NCBI RefSeq assembly: GCF_018224615.1
Contig: NZ_JAGTUK010000003.1
Coordinates: forward strand, 420,339-484,338
Source of the DNA: Microbacterium paraoxydans
Lineage (GTDB): Bacteria > Actinomycetota > Actinomycetes > Actinomycetales > Microbacteriaceae
Reading direction: 5' to 3'
DNA: 64,000 bases
The notes below the pieces were generated by a model. It saw only the letters and a program-made list of their open reading frames with translations, was not told the origin of the DNA and did not search any database. How positions within the stretch are numbered: position 1 is the first letter of the stretch; each line of letters opens with the position of its first letter. Both the position numbers and the translations under genes were made by a program. This document shows, one piece after another, positions 1-9,883 of this stretch.

Positions 1-1
1 G

Positions 2-1069
2 AAGAAGCGCCGCAAGGGATGCCTGATCGCGCTCATCGTGATCCTCGCCATCATCGGCGGCATCGTCGCGGGCGGCGTGTGGGCGTGGAACACCTACGGC
101 GACCGCATCAGCGACGCGATGGGCTGGGGCGACTCGAAGGACTGGGAGCCCGGTCTCGCCAACGGCGAGGTCTACGTCACGATCAAGTCGGGCGACACCG
201 GACAGCCGGTGTCGGCCGCGCTCCACGATGCGGGTGTGACCAAGACCGCCGACGTGTTCTACGACTACCTCATCGACGAGGGCATCGCCGTGACGTTCTA
301 CCCCGGCGTCTACCGTCTGCAGAAGAAGATGACGGCGGAGGCCGCGCTGGCCGCACTGCAGGACGAGAAGAACAAGCTCGAGAACACCGTCTCGGTGGCG
401 GAGGGCGGAACGATCACATCGTCCCTTCCAGCCATGGCCGAAACCCTCGGACTCCCGCTCTCGGACTTCGAGGCCGCGGTGGCGGACCCGGCGGTCTACG
501 GTGTGCAGGCGCAGAGCCTGGAGGGATGGCTGTTCCCGGCTGTGTACACGTTCGATCCCGGCGTCACCGCCACGCAGGTGATCCAGCAGATGGTCGATCG
601 CACTAGGGAGGCGCTCGATGCGGCGGGCGTGCCCGCTGATGACGCCCAGCGGGTGCTGACGATCGCGTCGATCATTCAGCGCGAAGGACGCACGGACGAT
701 TTCCCCAAGGTGTCGCGTGTCATCGAGAACCGTCTGGCGATCGACATGAAGCTCCAGATGGACTCGACGGCGCAGTACGGCTACGGCTCCCTGCACGAGG
801 GGGTCGTGTCGAGCTCGGCGGAGGCGCTCGAGGACCCGAACCCGTGGAACACGTATGTGAACACGGGTCTCCCGGTCACGCCGATCGCGAGCCCGAGCGA
901 GGCGGCGATCAAGGCGGCCATGCAGCCGGCGGACGGCCCGTGGCTCTACTTCGTGACGGTCAACCTCGCGACCGGAGAGACGCAGTTCTCCGAGACTCTC
1001 GCCGAGCACGAGCAGGGTGTGGAGAAGTGGCGCGAGTGGTGCAAGGCAAACCCCGACGGTGGCTGCTGA
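2..1069 (+). CDS. mltG: Endolytic murein transglycosylase MltG, 5' end missing
   Basis: MltG cuts nascent peptidoglycan strands inside the glycan chain and so sets strand length; it is anchored in the cytoplasmic membrane with the catalytic domain outside. The frame is open to the left edge, so the true start lies upstream; 355 residues are visible. They begin with a basic KKRRKGC stretch followed by one hydrophobic helix ending near GGVWAW, as expected of a signal anchor. The YceG/MltG core follows, with the segment IASIIQREGRTDDFPKVS, whose Glu (codon at 683-685) matches the family's catalytic Glu. aroE follows with an 11-base overlap, the usual actinobacterial mltG-aroE order. Confidence 0.93.
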   Translation, partial: KKRRKGCLIALIVILAIIGGIVAGGVWAWNTYGDRISDAMGWGDSKDWEPGLANGEVYVTIKSGDTGQPVSAALHDAGVTKTADVFYDYLIDEGIAVTFYPGVYRLQKKMTAEAALAALQDEKNKLENTVSVAEGGTITSSLPAMAETLGLPLSDFEAAVADPAVYGVQAQSLEGWLFPAVYTFDPGVTATQVIQQMVDRTREALDAAGVPADDAQRVLTIASIIQREGRTDDFPKVSRVIENRLAIDMKLQMDSTAQYGYGSLHEGVVSSSAEALEDPNPWNTYVNTGLPVTPIASPSEAAIKAAMQPADGPWLYFVTVNLATGETQFSETLAEHEQGVEKWREWCKANPDGGC

Positions 1070-1904
1070 CGACGTGACGGGGGCCCGACTCGCGGTGTGG
1101 GGCGACCCGATCGCGCACTCCCAATCGCCCGCGCTGCACGCCGCCGCGTACCGCGTGCTCGGGCTGGACTGGCACTACGACCGCAGACGGGTGGCGGCGG
1201 ACGAGTTCGAGGGAGCCGTACGCGGGCTCGACAGCTCCTGGCGCGGACTCTCGCTCACCATGCCCCTGAAGGAGGTCGCGCACCGGTTCGCCGCGACGCA
1301 CGACCCGCACGCGCAGTCGACGGGCGCGGTCAACACCCTGCTTCTCGGCGCGCGGCCCGCCGGCTTCAACACCGACGTGGGTGGCATCGTCGACGCGCTG
1401 GCCGAGGCGGGGATCACGTCCGCGCGGACGGCCCGCATCCTCGGGGCGGGCGCCACGGCCTCCTCGGCACTCGTCGCCCTGGCCGAGCTCGGCGTGGCGC
1501 GCGTCGAGGTACGGGCGCGGCGTCCCGAACGCGCGGCAGGGCTGCGGGCGCTGGGGGACGACCGGCTCGGTGTCGGTGTGGCGGTGCAGCCGTTGGCGAG
1601 CGCCGAGGTGGCAGAGACCCCTCGCGCGGTGGACGTCACCGTCGCCACGCTGCCGTCCGGAACGATACTGCCGCCCGAGGTGGCGGAACCCCTGGCCGCG
1701 CGGGGCGGCGCGCTGTTCGACGCCGCCTATGCACCCTGGCCCTCCGCGCTCGCATCGGTCTGGGGGACCGGCACGGTGGTGTCCGGGCTCGGGATGCTGC
1801 TGCACCAGGCCGTGCGGCAGATCCGGATCTTCCACCACGGCGATCCGCTCGCGCCGCTTCCCGACGAGCCGGAGGTGCTCGCCGCCATGCGCGAAGCACT
1901 CTGA
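1059..1904 (+). CDS. aroE: Shikimate dehydrogenase AroE
   Basis: It reduces 3-dehydroshikimate to shikimate in the chorismate pathway, in the cytoplasm, normally with NADPH. The 281-residue product shows the substrate pocket SQSPALHAAAY, the catalytic Lys in SLTMPLKEVA, GAVNTLL, GFNTDVGG with the catalytic Asp, and a dinucleotide-binding loop GAGATASSALVAL. I chose GTG 1059, which overlaps the mltG stop, because it gives the normal family length; GTG 1074 is also possible and neither has a clear Shine-Dalgarno sequence. Family membership is clear; the exact start is not. Confidence 0.9.
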   Translation: MAADDVTGARLAVWGDPIAHSQSPALHAAAYRVLGLDWHYDRRRVAADEFEGAVRGLDSSWRGLSLTMPLKEVAHRFAATHDPHAQSTGAVNTLLLGARPAGFNTDVGGIVDALAEAGITSARTARILGAGATASSALVALAELGVARVEVRARRPERAAGLRALGDDRLGVGVAVQPLASAEVAETPRAVDVTVATLPSGTILPPEVAEPLAARGGALFDAAYAPWPSALASVWGTGTVVSGLGMLLHQAVRQIRIFHHGDPLAPLPDEPEVLAAMREAL

Positions 1905-1958
1905 CGCGCGGGACGACATGCGGCGTGACGGACGCCAAACGCATGGGAGACTGGAGCA

Positions 1959-3188
1959 ATGCTCCGCGTGCTCACGGCCGGCGAATCGCACGGCCCAGAA
2001 CTCATCGCCGTCATGGAGGGATTGCCTTCCGGCGTCCCGGTGTCGTCCGAGGCCATCCAGGCCGACCTCGCTCGCCGCAAGCTGGGCTATGGCCGCGGTT
2101 CGCGCATGAAGTTCGAGCAGGATGAGCTCACCATCTCCGGCGGCGTCCGGCACGGCAAGACGCTCGGCAGCCCGATCGCGCTACGCATCGGAAACACGGA
2201 GTGGCCGAAGTGGATCGAGGTCATGAACCCCGAGCCGGTCGAGCTGACCGACCGTTCGCGCGGACGCGGCGCGCCGCTCACGCGTCCGCGACCCGGTCAC
2301 GCCGACCTGGTGGGTATGCAGAAGTACGACTTCGACGAAGCCCGTCCGATCCTCGAGCGGGCGAGCGCTAGGGAGACGGCGGCACGCGTCGCACTCGGCG
2401 CGATCGCCCGCTCCTTCCTCTCCGAGCTGGGCATCCGGCTCGTGAGTCACACGCTGTCGATCGGCCCTGTGCGCGTGCCGGAGGGGGCCCCGCTGCCCAC
2501 GCCCGACGACGTGGAGGCGCTCGACGCCGATCCGCTGCGCTGCTTCGATCCCGCGACGTCCGCGCTCATGGTCGCCGAGGTCGACGACGCCAAGAAGGAC
2601 GGCGACACTTTGGGGGGCATCGTCGAGGTGCTGGCCTACGGACTGCCGCCGGGGCTCGGATCGCACGTGCACTGGGACCGTCGGCTCGACGCGCGCCTGG
2701 CGCAGGCGCTCATGAGCATCCAGGCCATCAAGGGTGTCGAGGTGGGCGACGGCTTCGAGACCACGCGGCGCCGCGGTTCCGCCGCGCACGATGAGCTCTT
2801 CGCGACCGACGCCGGCATCACGCGTGGCTCCGACCGCGCGGGCGGCACGGAGGGCGGAATGTCCACGGGCACGGTGCTGCGGGTCAGGGCGGGCATGAAG
2901 CCGATCGCGACGGTGCCCCACGCGCTGCGCACGATCGATGTGGCCACGGGTGACGACGCGACCGCCCACCACCAGCGTTCCGACGTGTGCGCCGTCCCCG
3001 CCGCCGGCGTCGTCGCCGAGGCGATGGTGGCGATCGAGCTGGCGCGCGCAGTGCTGGAGAAGTTCGGCGGCGACAGCATTCGCGAGACTCGACGCAACCT
3101 GACCGGGTACCTCGAGGGAATTCCGGCGGAGCTGCGCACGGCACCCGCGTCCGAGGCGGCGCTCATCGCGCATGACGAACGCGCCTGA
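1959..3188 (+). CDS. aroC: Chorismate synthase AroC
   Basis: It converts 5-enolpyruvylshikimate 3-phosphate to chorismate with reduced FMN, the last step of the common aromatic pathway. The protein has 409 residues, near the family's usual length. It begins [14 protein letters not shown] and carries [12 protein letters not shown] and the RPGHADL signature in [17 protein letters not shown], followed by [15 protein letters not shown] 1959 is preceded by GGAG. The 3' end overlaps aroK by 17 bases. aroC-aroK-aroB-aroQ is the standard actinobacterial cluster; aroA and the DAHP synthase gene are not in this window. Confidence 0.97.
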   Translation: MLRVLTAGESHGPELIAVMEGLPSGVPVSSEAIQADLARRKLGYGRGSRMKFEQDELTISGGVRHGKTLGSPIALRIGNTEWPKWIEVMNPEPVELTDRSRGRGAPLTRPRPGHADLVGMQKYDFDEARPILERASARETAARVALGAIARSFLSELGIRLVSHTLSIGPVRVPEGAPLPTPDDVEALDADPLRCFDPATSALMVAEVDDAKKDGDTLGGIVEVLAYGLPPGLGSHVHWDRRLDARLAQALMSIQAIKGVEVGDGFETTRRRGSAAHDELFATDAGITRGSDRAGGTEGGMSTGTVLRVRAGMKPIATVPHALRTIDVATGDDATAHHQRSDVCAVPAAGVVAEAMVAIELARAVLEKFGGDSIRETRRNLTGYLEGIPAELRTAPASEAALIAHDERA

Positions 3189-3690
3189 GCCGCTGTCGCT
3201 GGTGCTCGTCGGGCCGATGGCGTCCGGCAAGACCAGTGTCGGCAGACGGGTCGCCCGCCGTCTCGGGGTGCCGTTCATCGACACCGACAAGCGGATCGTC
3301 GCGGAGCACGGCCCCATCCCCGCGATCTTCGCGGAGCACGGCGAGCCGCACTTCCGTGAGCTGGAGCGTGCGGCCGTCGCTCATGCATTGCGCGAAGGGG
3401 GCGTGATCTCCCTGGGCGGCGGTGCCGTGACCGACGCGGAGACGCGGCACCTGCTGCGCAGCCAGCCGGTGGTGTTCCTGACGGTGAGTGAGGAAGCGGT
3501 GGCCGATCGGCTTCGCGGCGGCACGAGGCCGCTGCTCGCGGGTGACGATCCCGTGGAGCGGTGGAAGCGGATCTTCGCGGAACGGCGCGGGTGGTACGAG
3601 GAAGTGGCGTCAGCGTCTTTCGACACCTCCCGGCGGCCGATGCAGCGCATCGCGGACGAGATCGTGGCATGGAGGAGAGAACAGGGATGA
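3172..3690 (+). CDS. aroK: Shikimate kinase AroK
   Basis: It phosphorylates shikimate at the 3-hydroxyl with ATP. The 172-residue single-domain NMP-kinase fold has a Walker A loop GPMASGKTS at residues 14-22, the shikimate-binding Asp in FIDTDKRI, and a SLGGGAV segment typical of the family. The gene starts inside the end of aroC, 17 bases of overlap, and its stop overlaps the aroB start (ATGA), so translation of the three genes is likely coupled. Confidence 0.96.
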   Translation: MTNAPEPLSLVLVGPMASGKTSVGRRVARRLGVPFIDTDKRIVAEHGPIPAIFAEHGEPHFRELERAAVAHALREGGVISLGGGAVTDAETRHLLRSQPVVFLTVSEEAVADRLRGGTRPLLAGDDPVERWKRIFAERRGWYEEVASASFDTSRRPMQRIADEIVAWRREQG

Positions 3691-4775
3691 GCACGACGAC
3701 CATCAGTGTGACGGGGACCGACGCGTACGACATCACGATCGGGCGCGGGGTCCTCGACAGCGTCTCGGCAGCCCTGGCTCCCGGTGTGCGGAAGGTGCTC
3801 GTGGTGCATCCGCCCACGCTCGCGAACCGCGCGGCCGAGTTGCGCGATCGTCTGCTCGCGGACACGACCGACGGTCCGCGCGAGGTGCTGCTGGCAGAGA
3901 TCCCGGATGCCGAGCAGGGCAAGCGGATCGAGGTGGCGGCCTTCTGCTGGCAGATCATGGGGCAGGCGGACTTCACCCGCACCGACGCGGTCGTTGGCTA
4001 CGGCGGCGGGGCGGTCACCGACCTCGCGGGATTCGTGGCGGCGACGTGGCTCCGGGGCGTGCAGGTCGTGCAGGTGCCGACCACGGTCCTCGGTCTCGTG
4101 GATGCCGCGGTGGGCGGCAAGACCGGGGTCAACACGGCCGAGGGGAAGAACCTCGTCGGCGCGTTCTGGGCGCCGCGCGCGGTGATCGGCGACCTCGCCG
4201 AGCTGAGCAGCCTGAGCCCGAACGAGGCGACGGCCGGATTCGCGGAGGTTGTGAAGGCCGGCTTCATCTGGGCGCCGGAGATCCTCGACATCATCGAGGC
4301 CGATCCTGTGCGTGCGGTCGACACCACCACGGAGGAGTTCCGTCGGGCCGTGGAGCTCGCGATCGCCATGAAGGCCGAGGTCGTGTCGGACGACTTCCGT
4401 GAGTCGGGTCTCCGCGAGATCCTCAACTACGGACACACCCTCGGTCACGCGATCGAGCACGCCGAGCGCTACCGCTGGCGGCACGGTGCGGCGATCTCGG
4501 TCGGCATGCTGTACGCCGCCGAGTTGTCGCGGTTGGCCGGGCGGCTGTCGGATGCGGCGGCCGAGCGGCACCGGACGATCCTGGAGTCGTTGGGCCTTCC
4601 GACGACCTACCGCGCCGGGGCGTGGCCGCAGCTGCTGGCGACGATGCAGCGCGACAAGAAGAGTCGCGGGGGAATGCTCCGGTTCATCCTGCTCGACGAC
4701 ATCGCCAAGCCCACGGTGCTCCAGGCGCCGGACGAGTCGCTGCTGTTCGCCGCGTATCAGGAGGTGGGGGCGTGA
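3687..4775 (+). CDS. aroB: 3-Dehydroquinate synthase AroB
   Basis: It cyclises DAHP to 3-dehydroquinate with NAD+ and a divalent metal, the second step of the shikimate pathway. The 362-residue protein has the NAD-binding [15 protein letters not shown] and [17 protein letters not shown] segments, and metal-site histidines in [14 protein letters not shown] and [10 protein letters not shown]. An in-frame extension upstream is open, but ATG 3687 is preferred: it overlaps the aroK stop and has GGAGGAGAG about 10 bases upstream. The next gene begins in the same stop (GTGA). Confidence 0.96.
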   Translation: MSTTTISVTGTDAYDITIGRGVLDSVSAALAPGVRKVLVVHPPTLANRAAELRDRLLADTTDGPREVLLAEIPDAEQGKRIEVAAFCWQIMGQADFTRTDAVVGYGGGAVTDLAGFVAATWLRGVQVVQVPTTVLGLVDAAVGGKTGVNTAEGKNLVGAFWAPRAVIGDLAELSSLSPNEATAGFAEVVKAGFIWAPEILDIIEADPVRAVDTTTEEFRRAVELAIAMKAEVVSDDFRESGLREILNYGHTLGHAIEHAERYRWRHGAAISVGMLYAAELSRLAGRLSDAAAERHRTILESLGLPTTYRAGAWPQLLATMQRDKKSRGGMLRFILLDDIAKPTVLQAPDESLLFAAYQEVGA

Positions 4776-5296
4776 GCTTCCGCGTGCGGCGCGTCGAGGC
4801 GCACGAGTGGCCCCGGGTGAAGGCGCTCCGGCTGCGGGCGCTGGCGGACCCGGCCGCTCCGATCGCTTTTCTCGACACGGTGGAGCACGCGAACGGTCAG
4901 CCGGACCGCTTCTGGGAGGAGCGCGCCGCGAACGCTGCCGCGCCGTCGGCGGTGGCGCAGTTCGTCGCCGTGACGGACGCGGGGGAGTGGGCGGGGACCG
5001 CGACCGTCCTGCCGCATCGCGAACATGCGGACGCCGGGCTGGTCGTCGGTGTCTACGTCGCAGACGAGCACCGGGGCACGGGCATGATCGACGCGCTGCT
5101 GGACGGAGCGGCCGAGTGGGCGCGCGGGCAGGGTCTCTCCGCTCTCGTGCTGGAGGTGCACGTCGACAACGATCGCGCACAGGCGGTGTACGCGCGGTCG
5201 GGCTTCGCGCGGTCCGGGGAGATCGAGACGGCGGGGTTCGGTCGCGAGTGGGTCATGCGCCGTGAACTCGCCCGATCGGGGAGTGCGGACGCATGA
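4772..5296 (+). CDS. GNAT-family N-acetyltransferase
   Basis: A 174-residue acetyltransferase of the Gcn5-related fold. The acetyl-CoA loop is visible as [17 protein letters not shown], followed by [21 protein letters not shown], the usual motif B region. The substrate cannot be read from the sequence. GTG 4772 is chosen because it overlaps the aroB stop and has GAGGTGGGG just upstream. Its ATGA overlap with aroQ places it inside the aro operon, between aroB and aroQ, although it is not a known shikimate enzyme. Such an insertion could be incidental co-transcription or a protein modifier; I cannot tell. Confidence 0.85.
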   Translation: MSFRVRRVEAHEWPRVKALRLRALADPAAPIAFLDTVEHANGQPDRFWEERAANAAAPSAVAQFVAVTDAGEWAGTATVLPHREHADAGLVVGVYVADEHRGTGMIDALLDGAAEWARGQGLSALVLEVHVDNDRAQAVYARSGFARSGEIETAGFGREWVMRRELARSGSADA

Positions 5297-5733
5297 CGTC
5301 CACGCGCCGACTGCTGCTCGTCAACGGTCCGAACCTCAACCTCCTCGGGACGCGGGAGCCCGACATCTACGGCACCGCGACCCTCGCGGACGTCGAGCGG
5401 ATCACGGCAGAGGCTGCGGCCGCCTCCGGGTTCGACGTGCGGGCGCTGCAGAGCAATCACGAGGGTGTGCTGATCGACGCGATCCATGCGGCACGGGCGG
5501 ACTGCGCCGGGGTGATCATCAACCCGGGCGGTCTCACGCACACGTCCGTCGTGCTGCGCGATGCGCTCACGGGGGTGGGCCTGCCGTTCGCGGAGGTGCA
5601 CATCTCGGACGTGTATGCCCGCGAGGAGTTCCGCCACCACTCGTACCTGCATGACGTGGCGGCGGTGCGGGTGATCGGCCGGGGCGTGGACGGCTACGCC
5701 GATGCGGTGCGGGAGCTGACCGCGCTGCTGTGA
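5293..5733 (+). CDS. aroQ: 3-Dehydroquinate dehydratase, type II
   Basis: It dehydrates 3-dehydroquinate to 3-dehydroshikimate. At 146 residues it is the small type II enzyme, not the larger Schiff-base type I. Recognisable segments are [19 protein letters not shown] (with the catalytic Tyr), [29 protein letters not shown] and [18 protein letters not shown] (with the catalytic His). Type II enzymes usually form dodecamers. ATG 5293 overlaps the stop of the preceding acetyltransferase gene. The aro operon appears to end here: an 82-base gap with a promoter-like box separates it from efp. Confidence 0.97.
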   Translation: MTSTRRLLLVNGPNLNLLGTREPDIYGTATLADVERITAEAAAASGFDVRALQSNHEGVLIDAIHAARADCAGVIINPGGLTHTSVVLRDALTGVGLPFAEVHISDVYAREEFRHHSYLHDVAAVRVIGRGVDGYADAVRELTALL

Positions 5734-5757
5734 GCCGGGGGCCCGCCGATCATCCCG

Positions 5758-5763
5758 TAGAAT
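5758..5763 (+). promoter_or_regulatory. Candidate -10 box for efp
   Basis: TAGAAT lies 52 bases before the efp start, in the gap after aroQ. It matches the TANNNT consensus of the main actinobacterial sigma factor; no convincing -35 box is seen. It would give a leader of roughly 45 bases. Confidence 0.5.
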
Positions 5764-5815
5764 CGACTGTCGGCCGACTCCGGCCCCACGGACTCACGAA
5801 CGGAACCTTCAGCGC

Positions 5816-6376
5816 ATGGCATCCACCGCAGACATCAAGAACGGCGTCGTCCTCAGCATCGACGGGCAGCTCTGGAGCGTCATCGAGTTCCAGCACGTGA
5901 AGCCCGGCAAGGGTGGCGCGTTCGTCCGCACCAAGCTGAAGAACGTCGTGTCCGGCAAGGTCGTCGACCGCACGTACAACGCCGGCGCGAAGATCGAGAT
6001 CGAGAACGTCGACCGCCGCGACTACACCTACCTGTACACCGACGGCGACGGCTTCGTCTTCATGGACCAGACCGACTTCGACCAGATCACGCTTCCGGCC
6101 GCGACGGTCGGCGACGCGAAGAACTTCCTGCTCGAGAACCAGCAGGTCACGATCGCGCTCAACAACGGCAACCCGCTCTACATCGACCTCCCGGCGTCGG
6201 TCATCCTCGAGGTCACCTACACCGAGCCCGGCCTGCAGGGCGACCGCTCGTCGGCCGGTACCAAGCCCGCGACCCTCGAGACCGGCTACGAGATCCAGGT
6301 GCCGCTGTTCCTGGAGACCGGCACGAAGGTCAAGGTCGACACCCGCACGGGTGAGTACCTCGGCCGCGAGAAGTAA
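5816..6376 (+). CDS. efp: Translation elongation factor P
   Basis: EF-P binds between the P and E sites of the ribosome and relieves stalling at proline runs. The 186-residue protein has the three-domain length of the family. The domain I loop reads KPGKGGAF with the tip Lys at residue 32, the position that is beta-lysylated or left bare in different bacteria; no modifying enzyme is encoded in this window. The C-terminal segment [13 protein letters not shown] matches the family signature region. nusB follows 3 bases later, the common aroQ-efp-nusB order. Confidence 0.97.
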   Translation: MASTADIKNGVVLSIDGQLWSVIEFQHVKPGKGGAFVRTKLKNVVSGKVVDRTYNAGAKIEIENVDRRDYTYLYTDGDGFVFMDQTDFDQITLPAATVGDAKNFLLENQQVTIALNNGNPLYIDLPASVILEVTYTEPGLQGDRSSAGTKPATLETGYEIQVPLFLETGTKVKVDTRTGEYLGREK

Positions 6377-6379
6377 GGC

Positions 6380-6790
6380 GTGAGCGCCCGTACGAAGGCG
6401 CGCAAGCGCGCTCTCGACATCCTCTTCTCCGCCGACGTCCGCGGCGACGATGTGGCGATCGCCCTTGCCGCCGAAGCCAAGCGCGCGGCCAACGAGCCCG
6501 CTCGCGAGGCCTCCTGGCTGTATGCCAGGGAGATCGTCGACGGCATCATCGATCAGCGTGACGAGATCGACGAGCAGATCACCACGCACAGCCGTGACTG
6601 GAAGCTGGAGCGGATGCCGGCTGTCGACCGCGCGCTGCTCCGCATCGGCGTGTGGGAGATCCTGTACAACGACGAGGTTCCCACCGCTGTCGCGATCGAC
6701 GAGGCCGTGGAGCTCGCGAAGGAGTTCTCGACCGACGATTCCGGCGCGTTCGTGCACGGCGTGCTCGCGCGGGTGGCTCGCGCCGCCTGA
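6380..6790 (+). CDS. nusB: Transcription antitermination factor NusB
   Basis: NusB binds boxA RNA with ribosomal protein S10 and supports processive transcription of rRNA operons. The 136-residue all-helical protein starts SARTKARKRALDILFSADVRG and carries the conserved DWKLERMPAVDRALLRIGVWEI and VPTAVAIDEAVELAKEFS segments near its C-terminus. The start is GTG 6380, three bases after the efp stop, so the two genes are very likely co-transcribed. Confidence 0.95.
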   Translation: MSARTKARKRALDILFSADVRGDDVAIALAAEAKRAANEPAREASWLYAREIVDGIIDQRDEIDEQITTHSRDWKLERMPAVDRALLRIGVWEILYNDEVPTAVAIDEAVELAKEFSTDDSGAFVHGVLARVARAA

Positions 6791-6840
6791 GGCGCACACG
6801 GCGCGTCGCCGGTGTCCGTGGCGTCGGAGAGGATCGGGGT

Positions 6841-9804
6841 ATGACCCTTGCCTCCGGTGCCGCGCGCCACGATGGTGGTGCCACGTCGGACTGGAGGTCG
6901 ATCCTCGGTGCGGCGGCCTCTGCTGAACCGCGCACGGCGCTGGCGCTGGGTGTCGAAGTGCGGGTGCGCGATTCGCGCGGCGCGAATCCGTGGGCCGCGC
7001 GACCGCAGCGCACCGCGACGCCGCGCGATGTGGCGAAGGGGACGGGCGAGCTGTTGCTGGGCATCCGTCCTCTGGAGCGCAGTGCGGCGACCGGAGCATG
7101 GGTCCTGGGCGCCGTTACGTGGGACGCGGTGCGCCGCGCCCCGGACGAGTACGGGCGGGAGCGATCGCGGTGGTTCGCCGACCTGCTGAGCATCGCCAGG
7201 GACAGCCTGCTGTCGGGCACCGCAGGAGACTGGCTCGTCGCCGACCTGATCGATTCCGGCTTGCTGTGGGGGCATCTCCGGGCCGCGGGTGCGCTCGGTA
7301 TCCCGCTGGTCGCCTCGCAGAAGTCCACGACGGTGGTGATTGCGGAGTCCGCGTCGGTGGAGGCGACGGTCGCGCGCACCGAGGGTGGAGCACTGGTCGT
7401 GCGCCCCGCCATCACGTTCGACGGCCGCGCCATCGATCCCGGGGCGGTGCGTCCGATCGGTCGCTCCGGCCTCTATGCGATCGAGCAGTCCGGCGCGCAG
7501 TTGCAGGTGACGCTCGCGGAGGTCGCGGTGCCAGAGCCGCTGCGTCCGATTCTTCTCGCTCCGGACGGTCTCACGGTCGCGGCAGGCGAGGCCGGGGCGT
7601 TCCTCCGCGACGCGTACCCGGTTCTCGCGCGACGGGTGCCGACGCGCGGACTCGGCCGCCTCAAGCTCCCGGAACTTCCTGCTCCGGAGCCCGTGCTGCG
7701 ACTGTCGTTCCGCCGCGGAGACACGGTGGCGTTCGCGTTCGAGTGGGAGTACCGCGGGTTCGGTCGCGTGCCGTTCGCCCCGGGCCCGCAGGCTGTGCGC
7801 GACGCGCGGGCGGAGAGCGTCGTGCGGCAGGAGCTCGTGACCCGGTGGGCCGCGCTCGTGGGCGAGCCGTTCGCCGACGAGGGTTCCTTCCACGATGTCG
7901 AGGCGGCGGAGTTCGTCACCCGGATCGTGCCCGCGCTGGAGGGGGACGGTGTCTCGGTGGTCGTCGACGGCCGCCGCAAGACCTACCGTGAGCTGACGGG
8001 CGAGCCGGAGATCACGGTGAGCACGGTCGAATCGACCGACCCCGACTGGTTCGACCTGGGCGTGCTGGTGCGCATCGACGGCCGCACGATCCCGTTCGAG
8101 CCGCTGTTCACGGCGCTGAGCACGGGGCGGAAGAAGCTCCTGCTCGTCGACGGTTCCTATTTCTCCCTGAACCATCCGGCGCTCGATCGGCTGCGAGAGC
8201 TCATCGACGAGGCGGGCGACCTCGACGAGTGGGAGACCGGGCCGCGCATCAGCCGCCACCAGGTCGACCTCTGGGAGGAGTTCGAGGATCTCGCGGACGA
8301 GGCGCTGCCGGCGGTCAGTTGGCGTGCGACGGCGGAGGCACTGCGCAGCACGGCGTCGGTTCCCGCTGTCCCTGTGCCCACCGGGATCCGCGCGCAGCTG
8401 CGTCCGTATCAGCAGCAGGGTCTGGACTGGCTGGCGTTCCTGTGGGGTCACCGTCTGGGCGGGATCCTCGCGGATGACATGGGACTGGGCAAGACCCTGC
8501 AGCTGCTCGCACTGATCGCGCACACGCGCGACGCGGGAGAGCATCGCCCCTTCCTGGTGGTGGTCCCGACCTCGGTGCTGCCGACCTGGCTCAGCGAGGC
8601 GGAGCGGTTCACGCCGGGTCTCCGGATCAAGACCAGGGCCTCCTCCGCGGGGCCGGCGTTGCGAGAGGCGGCCGCGAGCGCCGACGTCGTGGTCACGACT
8701 TATGCGATCGCACGGATCGACGCCGCGGCCTTCGCCGCGGTGTCGTGGGCCGGACTGATCCTGGATGAAGCGCAGTTCGTGAAGAATCCGGCCACCAAGC
8801 TGCACCGCGCCATTGCCACTTTTCCCGCCGACGTGACGTTCGCCGTGACCGGTACCCCGCTCGAGAACAGCCTCAGCGAGTTGTGGGCGCTGTTGAAGCT
8901 CACGGCGCCGGGACTGTTCGCGTCGGCGCGGAAGTTCCGCGAGCAGTACATCCAGCCGATCGAGCAGGGCAAAGTCCCCGAGAACGCCGAGGGCGGTGAG
9001 TACCGCGCGCGGCGCCTGGCCCGGCTCCGTCGCCGCATCCGTCCGCTGCTGTTGCGACGTACGAAGGAGCTGGTCGCGGCGGAGCTGCCCGCCAAGCAGG
9101 AGCAGGTGCTCGAGGTCGAGCTGAGCGCGGCGCACCGTTCGCTGTACGAGACCGTGCTGCAGCGCGAGCGCCAGAAGGTGCTCGGATTGCTCGACGATCT
9201 CGACCGTCAGCGCTTCATCGTGTTCCGGTCGCTCACCCTCCTTCGCATGCTCAGTCTCGCGCCGGCGCTGATCGACCAGGCCGACGCTCGCATCGGGTCG
9301 CGCAAGCTCGACGTCCTGCTCGAACGTGTCGTCGAACTGCAGGCCGAGGGGCATCGCGCCCTCGTGTTCAGCCAGTTCACGTCGTTCCTCGACCTGGCCG
9401 CGGAGCGCCTGGCCGCGGCGGGCATCCCTTATGCTCACCTCGACGGCAGCACGCAGCGGCGCGACACGGTGATCGACGGTTTCCGCGCGGGGGAGCAGCC
9501 GGTGTTCCTGATCAGCCTCAAGGCAGGCGGGTTCGGGCTCACCCTCACGGAGGCCGACTACGTCTTCCTCCTCGATCCGTGGTGGAACCCGGCCGCGGAG
9601 GCGCAGGCCGTCGATCGCACCCACCGCATCGGTCAGCAGAGCCAGGTGTTCGTGTACCGGATGATCGCGACGGGCACGATCGAGGAGAAGGTGCTCGCCC
9701 TGCAGCGGCGGAAGGCGCGACTGTTCACCGCCGTGCTCGACGACGACGCGCTGTTCGCCCAGTCGCTCACCGCCGACGACATCCGCGGCCTGTTCGAGGC
9801 GTGA
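6841..9804 (+). CDS. SNF2/Rad54-family DNA helicase-like ATPase
   Basis: A 987-residue superfamily 2 ATPase that would track on double-stranded DNA. The SNF2 core occupies roughly residues 515-965: LRPYQQQGLDWLAFLWGHRL (Q-motif region), Walker A DDMGLGKTLQ near residue 545, motif II DEAQ near 642, SLKAGGFGLTLTEADYVFLL, and motif VI DRTHRIGQQS. The first 500 residues are a family-specific N-terminal region; I see no SWIM zinc finger (no CxC...CxH). The cellular role is unknown. ATG 6841 is taken as the start, 50 bases after nusB; upstream GTG-type starts would overlap nusB. Confidence 0.88.
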   Translation: MTLASGAARHDGGATSDWRSILGAAASAEPRTALALGVEVRVRDSRGANPWAARPQRTATPRDVAKGTGELLLGIRPLERSAATGAWVLGAVTWDAVRRAPDEYGRERSRWFADLLSIARDSLLSGTAGDWLVADLIDSGLLWGHLRAAGALGIPLVASQKSTTVVIAESASVEATVARTEGGALVVRPAITFDGRAIDPGAVRPIGRSGLYAIEQSGAQLQVTLAEVAVPEPLRPILLAPDGLTVAAGEAGAFLRDAYPVLARRVPTRGLGRLKLPELPAPEPVLRLSFRRGDTVAFAFEWEYRGFGRVPFAPGPQAVRDARAESVVRQELVTRWAALVGEPFADEGSFHDVEAAEFVTRIVPALEGDGVSVVVDGRRKTYRELTGEPEITVSTVESTDPDWFDLGVLVRIDGRTIPFEPLFTALSTGRKKLLLVDGSYFSLNHPALDRLRELIDEAGDLDEWETGPRISRHQVDLWEEFEDLADEALPAVSWRATAEALRSTASVPAVPVPTGIRAQLRPYQQQGLDWLAFLWGHRLGGILADDMGLGKTLQLLALIAHTRDAGEHRPFLVVVPTSVLPTWLSEAERFTPGLRIKTRASSAGPALREAAASADVVVTTYAIARIDAAAFAAVSWAGLILDEAQFVKNPATKLHRAIATFPADVTFAVTGTPLENSLSELWALLKLTAPGLFASARKFREQYIQPIEQGKVPENAEGGEYRARRLARLRRRIRPLLLRRTKELVAAELPAKQEQVLEVELSAAHRSLYETVLQRERQKVLGLLDDLDRQRFIVFRSLTLLRMLSLAPALIDQADARIGSRKLDVLLERVVELQAEGHRALVFSQFTSFLDLAAERLAAAGIPYAHLDGSTQRRDTVIDGFRAGEQPVFLISLKAGGFGLTLTEADYVFLLDPWWNPAAEAQAVDRTHRIGQQSQVFVYRMIATGTIEEKVLALQRRKARLFTAVLDDDALFAQSLTADDIRGLFEA

Positions 9805-9813
9805 TCCATTTCT

Positions 9814-9830
9814 CCGGCCCGTCCGGCCGG
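9814..9830 (+). terminator. Weak hairpin after the SNF2 gene
   Basis: CCGGCC and GGCCGG can pair over a 5-base loop just after the SNF2 stop. There is no T-run and the stem is short, so this is only a possible terminator. Confidence 0.25.
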
Positions 9831-9849
9831 TCGTACAGGGACCCCTCGG

Positions 9850-9855
9850 TACAAT
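9850..9855 (+). promoter_or_regulatory. Candidate -10 box for the MBL-Rieske gene
   Basis: TACAAT fits TANNNT and lies 28 bases before the start codon, with a GAGAGG ribosome-binding site at 9872-9877 between them. It supports an independent transcription unit. Confidence 0.5.
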
Positions 9856-9883
9856 CGAACGGTTCATCTTCGAGAGGAATGCA

